Positions 1 to 8,018 of a stretch of 64,000 nt of DNA are shown here, piece by piece. The position numbers and the translations under genes were made by a program. The stretch's first letter is position 1, and each line of letters starts with the position of its first letter. The DNA lies in the NCBI RefSeq assembly GCF_001905125.1, contig NZ_LWLE01000036.1, forward strand, positions 416,809 through 480,808, in the 5' to 3' direction. The notes under the pieces were generated by a model. It had not been told where the DNA came from, ran no database searches, and was given only the letters and a program-made list of their open reading frames with translations. This DNA comes from Streptomyces sp. TSRI0281. GTDB lineage: Bacteria; Actinomycetota; Actinomycetes; Streptomycetales; Streptomycetaceae.

Positions 1-554
1 CGCCCCAGGATCGGGTCGCCGCCGACGTCGAACACCCGGTAGTCGACCTCGCCGCCCGCCATCTGCCGCATGCGGTACGGGAATACGGCCGAGAAGAACG
101 CGTCCGACTTCGCGGGCTCCCGGGTGAAGACCTCGGCCCAGCAGTACGCGCCGGGCCCGGACGTGGCCTCGAACCCTTCGTGGGTACCGGCCTGCCATAC
201 GCCGAAGACGACCCCGCTCGGGTCGCGCGCCAGCACCATCGTGCCGAACTCGCCGACCGTCATCGGCTCCATCAGCACCTCGCCCCCGTGCTCACGGATC
301 TTCGCGGCGGTCGCGGCGGCGTCCGGTGAGGCGAGGTAGAGGCACCAGGCGGAGTGCCCTTCCGCTCCGGGCATCGGTGGGACGACGGCCGCTGCCGCTC
401 TGCCGTCGGCGTACGCCTGCGTGTAGTTGCCGTACTCCGACGACGACTCGCCGAACGTCCAGCCCAGCACGTCACCGTAGAAGCTCTTCGCGCCCTCGAC
501 ATCGGCGAACATCGCGTCCGCCCAGCACGGTGTGCCCTCAGGTTGTACAGCCAT
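1..554 (-). CDS. VOC-family (glyoxalase/bleomycin-resistance fold) protein, C-terminus cut by window edge
   Basis: The frame is open from an ATG at 554 to the window edge, 184 codons. The product starts MAVQPEGTPCWADAMFAD and contains EGAKSFYGDVLGWTF, then a second similar half (GAYCWAEVFTREPAKSDAFF...), which is the paired beta-alpha-beta layout of VOC proteins. These bind a metal or a small ligand between the two halves; many Streptomyces paralogues have unknown substrates. No signal peptide is visible, so it is likely cytosolic. It is divergent from the GNAT gene, with a 153-bp gap that holds the promoters. The family is clear; the substrate cannot be inferred. Confidence 0.85.
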   Translation of the reverse strand, partial: MAVQPEGTPCWADAMFADVEGAKSFYGDVLGWTFGESSSEYGNYTQAYADGRAAAAVVPPMPGAEGHSAWCLYLASPDAAATAAKIREHGGEVLMEPMTVGEFGTMVLARDPSGVVFGVWQAGTHEGFEATSGPGAYCWAEVFTREPAKSDAFFSAVFPYRMRQMAGGEVDYRVFDVGGDPILG

Positions 555-695
555 GGCTCCGACTCTTTTCCGTTCGCTCGCGTGGTCCCGCCCCGCACTG
601 TCACGCTAGTCAGCCACCGGCCTCCTCGCGCGTCGAGAACGCACAGCGGCTCTTTGCGCTAGTGCATAAAATTATCTGGCTAGTTCAAAGTGGCC

Positions 696-701
696 TAGAC
701 T
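696..701 (+). promoter_or_regulatory. Possible -10 element for a leaderless GNAT mRNA
   Basis: TAGACT lies in an unusually AT-rich stretch (about 662-690) and ends 6 nt before the ATG at 708. No Shine-Dalgarno-like sequence precedes that ATG. A -10 this close implies transcription starting at or near the start codon, which is common in Streptomyces. No good -35 is visible. Confidence 0.35.
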
Positions 702-707
702 CCCGCC

Positions 708-1400
708 ATGCCTGCGACCACCCCACGGCCCGTGACTCTGACCGGGCGCCACATCAGCCTCGTGCCGTTGACGACGGACCACCTCGACGACCTCTTCGTG
801 GCCGGTGGCCTGGACGACGAGGTCTGGCGCTGGCAGGGCGGCCCGACCCCGCGGACGCGCGACGAGCTCGCGGCCAAGCTCACCGGCCTGCTCGATGCCG
901 CGCGGGAGGGCACGTACGTCCCGTTCGCCGTCATCCACCGGGCGAGCGGCCGGGCGATCGGCTGGACGACGTTCATGGACGTCGACGAGCAGCACGAGCG
1001 CCTGGAGATCGGCTGGACCTGGTACGGCCGCGCGTACTGGCGGTCGGCGGTCAACACCGAGGCGAAGCTGCTCCTGATGACCCATGCCTTCGAGGAGCTG
1101 GGCATGGGCCGCGTGCAGCTGAAGACCGACCACCTCAACGAGCGTTCGCAGGCCGCGATCGCCCGCCTCGGCGCCCGCCGCGAAGGAGTCCTGCGCCGTC
1201 ACCGGCTCCGCCACGACGGCACCTGGCGGGACACCATCTACTTCTCGCTGCTCGCCGGGGAATGGCCCGCCGCCAGGGCCCGCCTCGCCGCCCGCCTGGA
1301 CGCCGGCTCCGAGCGGGGTCAGACCCCGTCGGCCCCGGCGGACCTGGTGGCCCCGGCCGACTCCGCGGGCGTGGGGAGCGGGGGCACGATCGCCCCGTAA
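708..1400 (+). CDS. GNAT family N-acetyltransferase (RimJ/RimL-like)
   Basis: A 230-residue protein. It has the RimJ/RimL pattern: an early RHISLVPLTTDHLDDLF strand-helix, a central GWTTFMDVDEQHERLEIGWTWYG region, and the acetyl-CoA-binding segment around TEAKLLLMTHAFEELGMGRVQLKTDHLNERSQAAIARLGARREGVLRRH. It should transfer acetyl from acetyl-CoA to an amine, which may be a protein N-terminus, an amino sugar or a drug. The C-terminal 25-30 residues are low-complexity and overlap the convergent oxidoreductase gene by 82 bp. The ATG has no clear ribosome-binding site and may be translated leaderless. Confidence 0.88.
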   Translation: MPATTPRPVTLTGRHISLVPLTTDHLDDLFVAGGLDDEVWRWQGGPTPRTRDELAAKLTGLLDAAREGTYVPFAVIHRASGRAIGWTTFMDVDEQHERLEIGWTWYGRAYWRSAVNTEAKLLLMTHAFEELGMGRVQLKTDHLNERSQAAIARLGARREGVLRRHRLRHDGTWRDTIYFSLLAGEWPAARARLAARLDAGSERGQTPSAPADLVAPADSAGVGSGGTIAP

Positions 1401-2638
1401 CGTACGAGCACCTGACGCAGTTCGGGCATCGGTACGGAGACGAGATCGCCACCCCGGTCCGCCGCCAGGGCCGCGAGCGCGCCGGCCGCCTGCCCGGTCG
1501 CCATGGCCGTGGCCTGGACGCGGAGCGCGGAGTTGGCCACCTGGTCGGAGCCGATGCAGCGTCCCGCGACCACCGCGTACGGGTTGCCCGCCGGGATCAT
1601 CGCGTCGCGCGGCACGGACGGGACCACGCCGCGGCGGAGGTAGGTCTTGTCGATCCCGTCGCCGTCCGGGCGGTGGATGTCGATCGGGTAGAAGCTGTGG
1701 CACACCGCGTCGGGCCGGACGATCCCGCTCAGGTAGTCCTCGCCGGTCACGTTCCTCCGGGCGTCGATCGTCAGACTCTCGCGGACGCCGACCTCCGCCG
1801 CGCGGAAGTCGAGCCGGACGCCGTCGAGCCCCGGCAGGGTGCGCAGGAAACGGTAGATGCGCAGGATCGCCGCCCCGCCCGCGAGCTCCGCCGCCGTACG
1901 GCCCTCGCTCGTCGCGCCCTCGATGCCGACGAGATGGATCGCGTTCTCGCCCTTCTTGTCCAGGAACGGCAGCAGCGGCCGACCCCTGCTGCCCAGGTCC
2001 GCGGGGTGCAGCGCCCCCGACCCGACCGCCTCCGTGTACCGGCGGTCCAGTTCGTCCCGGTCGAGGGACGCGACGTCGTAGCCGGACAGCCGGATGTCGA
2101 TGGTGCCGGGCTGCCGGGCCGGGTTGCGCCTGCGCGGCAGCCCCGCGAGGCCGATCGCGTCGGCGTCGCCGGAGCAGTCGACGAGCCGCCGGGCGGTGAC
2201 CGGCCGGAGGCCGTCCTTGCCGCAGAGCTGGAGTTCCCACGCCTCGCCGGTCCAGCGTGCCGACGCGGGCATCGTGTGGAGGCGCAGGTCGATGCCGCGG
2301 CTGTGCACCTCCTCCATGAGGAGCGCGCCGTACAGCGGTGCGTTCAGCCGCACCTGGCGCTGCCAGTGGGGCCGTACGTCGTCGTCGGAGAAGTCCGGCA
2401 GCTCCGCACCGCTCAACTCGACGGCCCGGCACACCAGATCCCAGCCGATCCCGGCGATGACCTGCTTGCCCCAGGCGTGGAAGAGCCCGGGAAAGGCGAT
2501 GTTGGCGTACGTGGTGGTGCCGCCGAGGCCCGCGTTCTTCTCCACGAGCAGGGTGCGGGCACCGAGGCGGGCGGCCTGCACGGCGGCCGGGACCCCCGAA
2601 GGGCCACCACCTATGACAACGATGTCGTACGAACTCAT
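1319..2638 (-). CDS. FAD-dependent oxidoreductase (FAD_oxidored type)
   Basis: A 439-residue protein with an N-terminal Rossmann dinucleotide-binding motif (YDIVVIGGGPSGVPAAVQAA, residues about 4-23) followed by the ARTLLVEKNAGLGGTTT segment. This is typical of FAD-dependent oxidoreductases of the PF12831 type. A second FAD contact is likely at RRLVDCSGDADAIGLAG. No membrane segment is seen. A LacI-like palindrome sits just upstream (2664-2681), and relatives are often found in sugar-catabolic loci, so a carbohydrate-related role is a reasonable guess. The 3' end overlaps the GNAT gene convergently. Confidence 0.85.
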   Translation of the reverse strand: MSSYDIVVIGGGPSGVPAAVQAARLGARTLLVEKNAGLGGTTTYANIAFPGLFHAWGKQVIAGIGWDLVCRAVELSGAELPDFSDDDVRPHWQRQVRLNAPLYGALLMEEVHSRGIDLRLHTMPASARWTGEAWELQLCGKDGLRPVTARRLVDCSGDADAIGLAGLPRRRNPARQPGTIDIRLSGYDVASLDRDELDRRYTEAVGSGALHPADLGSRGRPLLPFLDKKGENAIHLVGIEGATSEGRTAAELAGGAAILRIYRFLRTLPGLDGVRLDFRAAEVGVRESLTIDARRNVTGEDYLSGIVRPDAVCHSFYPIDIHRPDGDGIDKTYLRRGVVPSVPRDAMIPAGNPYAVVAGRCIGSDQVANSALRVQATAMATGQAAGALAALAADRGGDLVSVPMPELRQVLVRYGAIVPPLPTPAESAGATRSAGADGV

Positions 2639-2663
2639 GGATCTCTCACGCCTCTGCCGGTCG

Positions 2664-2681
2664 GATTGATTCGTTTCAATC
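2664..2681. promoter_or_regulatory. LacI-family-like operator upstream of the FAD oxidoreductase
   Basis: GATTGA-TTCGTT-TCAATC is a perfect 6-bp inverted repeat with a central TTCGTTTC resembling LacI-type operators (TGAAACG/CGTTTCA cores). It lies 26 bp upstream of the oxidoreductase ATG on that gene's promoter side. No LacI gene is present in the window. Confidence 0.4.
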
Positions 2682-2766
2682 GTAGCGACGAAGGTGTCCT
2701 GTGGACAGTGGTGCGTCGTGCTTCACGCGGAACGCGGGCGGCCGGGCCGGACCGTCGAAGGGGCCC

Positions 2767-2967
2767 TCACGGGTGGGCTCGATGCCCCGTGGGCTCCGCA
2801 TTTGCCCGGTGATCGGCGCAGTCGGGGTTCTCGCACGGGCCGGGGCCCCAGACGGGAACGAAGATCCCGAGGGTCTTGTGTCGTTTCAGTTCGGTCGTCA
2901 CGGGGTGTTTGCAGGTCGGACACATGAATGCGGCCTGCCGCTTGGTCTCACGCTCGGTGCTGGCCAT
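2767..2967 (-). CDS. Small CxxC protein, probable zinc ribbon
   Basis: A 66-residue product from the internal ATG at 2967, which is preceded by GTGGGG-TA. A longer reading from 3012 is possible. The sequence contains MCPTCKH and later GPCENPDC, so two Cys pairs about 30 residues apart could bind zinc. Short proteins of this pattern occur widely in Streptomyces without a known role. It lies between the TerC gene (same strand, upstream) and the oxidoreductase. The C-terminal tail is polar. Confidence 0.65.
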   Translation of the reverse strand: MASTERETKRQAAFMCPTCKHPVTTELKRHKTLGIFVPVWGPGPCENPDCADHRANAEPTGHRAHP

Positions 2968-3045
2968 TACCCCACGATAAGCCCGTCCGGGGAATGTGGA
3001 AAGTTTTTCCATTTCCTTTGTTGGCGCATGGTCCGCAGGGTCGCG

Positions 3046-3981
3046 CTATTTCTGGGGGTGACGCAGACTCGCCACGACCGACACCGTCAGGACCACGACG
3101 ATGACCGCCAGGCTCAGCGGCGAGGGGATTTCCGGGATGGAATCATCGATCAGCTTGTGGGACGCCTGGAGGATGAGCTTGACGCCGATGAGGGCGAGGA
3201 TGACGCCGAGGCCGTGGCTCAGGTAGTGGAACCGGTTCAGCAGGCCCGCGAGCAGGAAGTACAGGGCCCGAAGCCCCAGGATGGCGAAGGCGTTGCTGGT
3301 GTACACGATGAAGGTGTCGTGGCTGACCGCGAGCACCGCCGGCACGCTGTCGACGGCGAAGACCAGGTCGGCCGCCTCGATCGCGGCGACGACCGCGAGC
3401 AGCGGGGTGCCGACGCGTCTGCCGGCCTCCTTGAGGGTGAATCTCGCACCGGCGTAGTCGTCCCGGACGGGAATCACTTTGCGCAGCAGGCGCACGGCGA
3501 AACTCCTGCCCGGGTCGAAGGTCTCTTCTTCGCCCCTGAGGATTTTATAGGCGCTGTAGAAAAGGACGGCGGCGAAGACGAACAGCACGGCGGTGAATCG
3601 GCCGACGACCGCGACGCCGAGGGACAGGAATATCCCGCGAAAAACGAGTGCACCGAACACGCCGAAGAAAAGGACGCGGTGCTGGTAGGCGCGGGGCACC
3701 TTGAAATAGGCGAAGATCAGGGCGAAGACGAAAAGGTTGTCGACCGACAGGCTCTTCTCCAGCAGCCAGGCGGTGGTGTACTCCGTTCCGGCCGTCGGTC
3801 CGAGGACGAGGAAGACGACCGCGCCGAACGCGAGCGCGAGGCTCACCCACATCCCGCTCCAGAGGGCTGCTTCCTTGAAGCCGATGACATGAGCTGTCCG
3901 GTGCGCCAGGAGGTCGATCACCAGCGACACGATCACGGTCGCCGCGAACGCCCCCCACAGCCACCACGGCACGTCGAGCAC
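3046..3981 (-). CDS. TerC/Alx family integral membrane protein
   Basis: A 311-residue polytopic protein with about eight to nine hydrophobic segments. TerC-family hallmarks are AWLLEKSLSVDNLFVFALIF (about residues 71-90) and EAADLVFAVDSVPAVLAVS. The acidic residues in these helices (E, D, N) are the conserved metal-handling positions of the family. Known relatives function in tellurite resistance or Mn2+ export (Alx). No other ter genes adjoin it, so Mn homeostasis or stress is a safer reading than tellurite resistance. The protein is full length for the family. Confidence 0.92.
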   Translation of the reverse strand: MLDVPWWLWGAFAATVIVSLVIDLLAHRTAHVIGFKEAALWSGMWVSLALAFGAVVFLVLGPTAGTEYTTAWLLEKSLSVDNLFVFALIFAYFKVPRAYQHRVLFFGVFGALVFRGIFLSLGVAVVGRFTAVLFVFAAVLFYSAYKILRGEEETFDPGRSFAVRLLRKVIPVRDDYAGARFTLKEAGRRVGTPLLAVVAAIEAADLVFAVDSVPAVLAVSHDTFIVYTSNAFAILGLRALYFLLAGLLNRFHYLSHGLGVILALIGVKLILQASHKLIDDSIPEIPSPLSLAVIVVVLTVSVVASLRHPQK

Positions 3982-4102
3982 GTGGGTGACCTCGCAATGA
4001 TCGCGAGAGGCGGATGGGGCCTCGTTCTACGAGTGTGCACCGGGGGTCCGTGCGTCGCGCGACGGTGGGGATCGCGGCCGATACCCGCCCGCACTGTCCA
4101 CG

Positions 4103-5506
4103 TCAGTCCCCGGTACCGCTCCCGGGCCGCGCCGACAGATGTGTGGTGAACCAGTCCCGTGCCAGCTCCGCGACCGTGTCCAGCGCACCCGGTTCCTCGA
4201 AGAGATGGGTCGCGCCGGGGACGATCTCCAGCCGGTTCTCGCACGTCAGCTCCGCTGCGGCCCGCCGGTTGAGGGCCAGCACCGTCGTGTCGTGGCCGCC
4301 CACGATCAGGAGTGTGGGCGCGCGTACGTCGCCGAGCCGCGGCCCGGCCAGGTCGGGCCGGCCGCCGCGCGAGACCACCGCGCCGATGTCCGCGTCGGCG
4401 GTCGCGGCGGCCCGCAGCGCCGCCGCGGCCCCGGTGCTCGCCCCGAAGTAGCCGATCGGGAGCGGTACGCGGTCGCGCAGCAGGCGGGTGGCCGCGGCCA
4501 GGCGCCCGGCGAGGGTCCCGATGTCGAAGACGTGTCCGCGGTCGGCCTCCTCCGCGGGGGTGAGCAGGTCGAAGAGGAGGGTGCCCAGGCCCGCCTCGTT
4601 CAGGGCCGCCGCGACGGACCGGTTGCGAGGGCTGTGGCGGCTGCTGCCCGAGCCGTGGGCGAACAGCACGACCGCCTCGGCGCCCTCCGGCAGGACGAGA
4701 TCCCCGACCACCTCCAGGCCGCCCGCACCGCCTGTACCTTCCGTATCGCCCGCACCGCCTGTACCTCCCGCACCTCCCGCACCTCCCGTATCGCCCGTAT
4801 CGCCCGCACCGCCCGCACCGCTCAAGTCCAGCCGGAGTTCTCCGTTCCGGGCGGGCCGGAGGCGTACGGGGTCGTCCGCCGCCCGTGCCAGCAGGGCGAC
4901 GACCTCCTCGTCGGAGGTCTGGGAGAAGTCCCGGTACCACTCGCCGACCGAGGAGAACGGGTGCGGCGTGGCGAGACACACCACCTCGTCGGCCCCGGTG
5001 CGCAGCCGGGCCACCGCGTCCGGCGGTGCCACGGGGACGGCCAGCACGACGCGGGCCGCGCCCTGCGCCCGTACGACCGCGCACGCGGCCTCGGCGGTGG
5101 CACCGGTCGCGATCCCGTCGTCCACCACCACGACCGTCCGGCCGTCCAGGTCCTGCCGCGGCCGGTGTGCGCGGAACCTGCGCGCCCGCCGTACGAGCTC
5201 CGCCTCCTCGGCGCGCTCGACCGCCGCGGCGTCCTCCTCCGTGACGCCGCCGCGGCGCACGATCTCCTCGCTGATGACCCGGACGCCGCCTTCGCCGATG
5301 GCGCCGAACCCCAGCTCCCGGTGGTACGGGACACCGAGCTTGCGGACGACGATCACATCGAGCGGCGCACGCAGTGCCCGCGCCACCTCGAAGGCCACCG
5401 GGACCCCGCCGCGGGGCAGGCCCAGGACGACGGGGTGTTCGCCTTCCAGCTGCCGCAGCGCCCGAGCGAGCCGGAGCCCGGCATCCGTGCGGTCGGTGAA
5501 CAGCAC
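4103..5506 (-). CDS. Fusion of a phosphoribosyltransferase domain and an alpha/beta-hydrolase domain
   Basis: The start is taken as the GTG at 5506, preceded by GGAGGTGAG at good spacing; an ATG at 5572 adds 22 residues without support. The 467-residue product has an N-terminal PRTase domain (residues about 1-205) with the PRPP loop VVVVDDGIATGATAEAA. A Gly/Ala/Thr/Asp-rich linker follows, encoded by 9-bp repeats. The C-terminal half is a dienelactone-hydrolase-like domain with VVLFAHGSGSSRHS, a GYFGASTGAAAAL nucleophile elbow, TLLIVGGHDTTV and GATHLFEEPG (Ser, Asp and His candidates). This fused architecture is known in actinomycetes, but the substrate is unknown. Confidence 0.88.
   Translation of the reverse strand: MLFTDRTDAGLRLARALRQLEGEHPVVLGLPRGGVPVAFEVARALRAPLDVIVVRKLGVPYHRELGFGAIGEGGVRVISEEIVRRGGVTEEDAAAVERAEEAELVRRARRFRAHRPRQDLDGRTVVVVDDGIATGATAEAACAVVRAQGAARVVLAVPVAPPDAVARLRTGADEVVCLATPHPFSSVGEWYRDFSQTSDEEVVALLARAADDPVRLRPARNGELRLDLSGAGGAGDTGDTGGAGGAGGTGGAGDTEGTGGAGGLEVVGDLVLPEGAEAVVLFAHGSGSSRHSPRNRSVAAALNEAGLGTLLFDLLTPAEEADRGHVFDIGTLAGRLAAATRLLRDRVPLPIGYFGASTGAAAALRAAATADADIGAVVSRGGRPDLAGPRLGDVRAPTLLIVGGHDTTVLALNRRAAAELTCENRLEIVPGATHLFEEPGALDTVAELARDWFTTHLSARPGSGTGD
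4721..4819. repeat. Eleven 9-bp tandem units encoding the interdomain linker
   Basis: Units alternate among variants such as GCCCGCACC, GCCTGTACC and TCCCGTATC for 99 bp, exactly in phase with codons. They encode a Gly-Gly-Ala / Gly-Asp-Thr linker of the PRTase-hydrolase fusion. Their number is likely to vary between strains. Confidence 0.85.
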
Positions 5507-5607
5507 GGCGGTCTCACCTCCAGCGGGGAGCACGGGAGACCACGTACGTACGGCGTACGACCGTGTCCCCACCCCCGACGCAACCCCGTCAGCGGCCGTT
5601 GCGCAAG

Positions 5608-6447
5608 TCAGGCCCCACCGGCAGCACGCTTCAGGGTTGCCCGCACCGCCCCGGACTCCCCGCTGTCGCGGGTCCGCCGGGTCGCGGCGGCCACGGAGGC
5701 CATGAGTTCCGCGTCGAGGAAGGACGGGTCGGCCAGGCGGGTCGCGGAGGCGTAGGAGCTGAGCAGGGCCTTGGTGACGCGCAGGGCGGCCTCGGGGCGG
5801 CGGACGACGGGTTTGGCCCAGGCGGAGACGGCTTCGTCCAGGGCGTCCTCGGGCACGACGCGCTGCAGGATCGACAGGCCGTACGCCTCGGCGGCGTCGA
5901 AGGCCCGCCCGGTGAGGATGAGTTCGCGTGCGCGGGCGGCGCCGACCTCGTGGATCAGGCGCGGCAGCACCCCGCCCCAGGCGGTGGGCAGCCCGAGTGC
6001 CAGCTCCGGCAGCCGGAATCCGGCGGTGTCGGCCCCGACCCGCAGGTCGCAGGCGAGGGCGAGCGCCAGCCCGGCGCCGATGGCCTTGCCCTGTACCCGG
6101 GCGATGGTGACGGCCCGGTTGCCGGAGATCGCCTCGCAGACCCGGCGGGCCTTGTCCCCGGCGAGCCGGATGCCCCGCCCGGTCGGGTCCTCCTCCAGCC
6201 AGTCGGCGAACTCGTTCCGGTCCCCGCCGAGGCAGAAGTCGTCCCCGGCACCGCTCAGCACCAGCACCCGGACATCGGGGTCCGGTACAGCCAGGACGTC
6301 CAGCAGATCGTCCAGCAGCGCCTCGGTGACCGCGTTGCCCGTGGCGGGGCTGTTCAGCTCCACGCGCAGGACGGGGCCCTCGCGAACGGTGCGTACCGTG
6401 CCGGGCCGGCCGTAGGGGGTCAGGAAGTCGGGCAGGGAGAGCTTCAT
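5608..6447 (-). CDS. Enoyl-CoA hydratase/isomerase family protein
   Basis: A 279-residue crotonase-fold protein. The oxyanion-hole segments are visible as LVLSGAGDDFCLGGDRNEF and QGKAIGAGLALALACDLRVGA, and the catalytic-loop region is FRLPELALGLPTAWGGVLPRL. The ATG overlaps the stop of the upstream P450 gene (ATGA), indicating translational coupling. It probably acts on an acyl-CoA substrate related to the P450 reaction, but no other fatty-acid genes adjoin it. The C-terminal Ala/Arg-rich tail is ordinary for the family. Confidence 0.9.
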   Translation of the reverse strand: MKLSLPDFLTPYGRPGTVRTVREGPVLRVELNSPATGNAVTEALLDDLLDVLAVPDPDVRVLVLSGAGDDFCLGGDRNEFADWLEEDPTGRGIRLAGDKARRVCEAISGNRAVTIARVQGKAIGAGLALALACDLRVGADTAGFRLPELALGLPTAWGGVLPRLIHEVGAARARELILTGRAFDAAEAYGLSILQRVVPEDALDEAVSAWAKPVVRRPEAALRVTKALLSSYASATRLADPSFLDAELMASVAAATRRTRDSGESGAVRATLKRAAGGA

Positions 6448-7700
6448 ATCGCCACGCCCATCGAGGTCACGCGCCGGAAGACCATCCGGGACGCGTAACT
6501 GGGCGGCGCGCAGACGCGCAGGGCCGGGAAGCGCTCCAGGAGAGCGGTCAGGAGCGTACGGGCTTCCAGGCGGGCGAGGGCCGCGCCCAGGCAGTAGTGC
6601 ACGCCGCCGCCGAAGGTGAGGTGGCTGCCGCCCCGCAGGACGTCGAAGTCGTCCGGGTTCGCGTTGCGCCGGGGGTCGTGGTTGGCGGCCCCGTACATGA
6701 CGTGGACCATGCTGTCCTTCGCGATCGGGACCCCGGCCAGGACGGTGTCCTCGGCGGCGATGCGGCTGTTGATGTGTATGGGCGGGTCGTACCGCAGGAC
6801 CTCGTCCACCGCGGAGTCGATGTGTTCGGGGTGCTCCCCGAGCCAGGCCCAGCGGCCGGGTTCGCCGAGCAGCAGGTTCACCATGGCGGACAGCAGCGTC
6901 GCGGTGGTCTCCAGCGAGGCGATGGTGACGAACATGGTGAGGCGGTAGAGGATCTCGTCCGCCGCCTCCCGGTCGGGTTCGAGCCCGTCCCAGGTGTGGA
7001 TCCAGCCGGTCAGCACGTCATCGGCGGGAGCGGCGCGGCGTCGCGCGACCAGGCCGGTGAAGTACGCCCGCAGCCGCACGGTCGCCTCGGCGGACACGGC
7101 GAGCTGGCTCTTGGTGGGCAGCAGTTCCTGGGCGTGCACCTGGTTGTGGGTGATCTCCAGGATGTGGGGGTGGTCCTCGGGCGGGATGCCCAGCCAGGAG
7201 CCGATGGTGCTGATCGGGAGCTGTTCGCTGACGGTGCTGACGAGGTCGGCCTCGCCCCACTGGAGCTTGTCCGCCAGTTCGTCCAGGAGGCGGTCGACGT
7301 GCTCCTGAACGACCGGGGCCAGCCGGTCGATGGTCGAACGGTCGAAGAGGTTGCCGAGGGTGCGGCGCTGGCAGGTGTGCGCGGGGGCGTTGAGGCGGGA
7401 GAGGGTCTTGGTCATCTCCCGCGTGGCGATCGCGTCCCAGCGCCCGGTGCCGTCCTGGCGTTCCTGCCACGCGAAGTCGGGCGTCAGCCAGTTCCGGCCG
7501 CGCAGCACCTCGCTGCACGCGTCGAAACCGGTGACGAAGTAGCCGTTCCACGGAGCGCGTACGACATCCCCCATGGCCCTCAGTTCACCCAGGAGCGGGT
7601 AGGGGTCCGCCTGTCCTTCCGGGGAGTTCAGGCGGCGGAGGAGCGAGATCAGGGCGCGACGGTCGACAGGCGGCGTGGCTATGCCACTCACAGTGCTCAC
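6444..7700 (-). CDS. Cytochrome P450 with canonical motifs
   Basis: A 418-residue soluble bacterial P450. The I-helix region reads FVTIASLETTATLLS (acid-alcohol pair E-T), the K-helix ExxR is E300-V-L-R303, and the haem-binding loop is FGGGVHYCLG with Cys370 as the thiolate ligand. It lies downstream of the ExxR-less P450 on the same strand after a 318-bp gap that contains a strong hairpin, and it overlaps the enoyl-CoA hydratase by 4 bp. It may therefore have its own promoter and form a two-gene unit with the hydratase. The subfamily is not assigned. Paired P450s beside conservons are well known in Streptomyces. Confidence 0.93.
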   Translation of the reverse strand: MSTVSGIATPPVDRRALISLLRRLNSPEGQADPYPLLGELRAMGDVVRAPWNGYFVTGFDACSEVLRGRNWLTPDFAWQERQDGTGRWDAIATREMTKTLSRLNAPAHTCQRRTLGNLFDRSTIDRLAPVVQEHVDRLLDELADKLQWGEADLVSTVSEQLPISTIGSWLGIPPEDHPHILEITHNQVHAQELLPTKSQLAVSAEATVRLRAYFTGLVARRRAAPADDVLTGWIHTWDGLEPDREAADEILYRLTMFVTIASLETTATLLSAMVNLLLGEPGRWAWLGEHPEHIDSAVDEVLRYDPPIHINSRIAAEDTVLAGVPIAKDSMVHVMYGAANHDPRRNANPDDFDVLRGGSHLTFGGGVHYCLGAALARLEARTLLTALLERFPALRVCAPPSYASRMVFRRVTSMGVAI

Positions 7701-7935
7701 GCAGAGTTCCTTGACCTAGGCTCCGGGTTACGGCCAGAACCTACCCCTCCGCATATCGCCGCCAAGCATCGATCCTTGTTGCCCCCGTCACATGCAAAAG
7801 TCGTGAATGCCCTTTGTCATAGGCGAATTGCCCTATGCGGAATCACCTGGGGAGTGGCGCCCGCACTCATTCGCGTACACCCGGACTCATCTGCGCACTC
7901 GCCGGGCCGCCCCCACGGGCTTTCGCCGGTACGTG

Positions 7936-7961
7936 GACTCCGCGTACGTATACGCGGAGTC
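7936..7961. terminator. Strong hairpin between the two P450 genes
   Basis: GACTCCGCGTA and TACGCGGAGTC form a perfect 11-bp stem around a 4-nt CGTA loop, 58 bp past the stop of the upstream P450. There is no U-tract, which is usual for Streptomyces terminators. It could also be a protein-binding palindrome in the promoter of the downstream P450. Confidence 0.6.
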
Positions 7962-8018
7962 ACCATCCGTATTCCTCCGGAACGCTCCGGCGGGCATCCG
8001 CCGGTCCTTTCCGCACAC

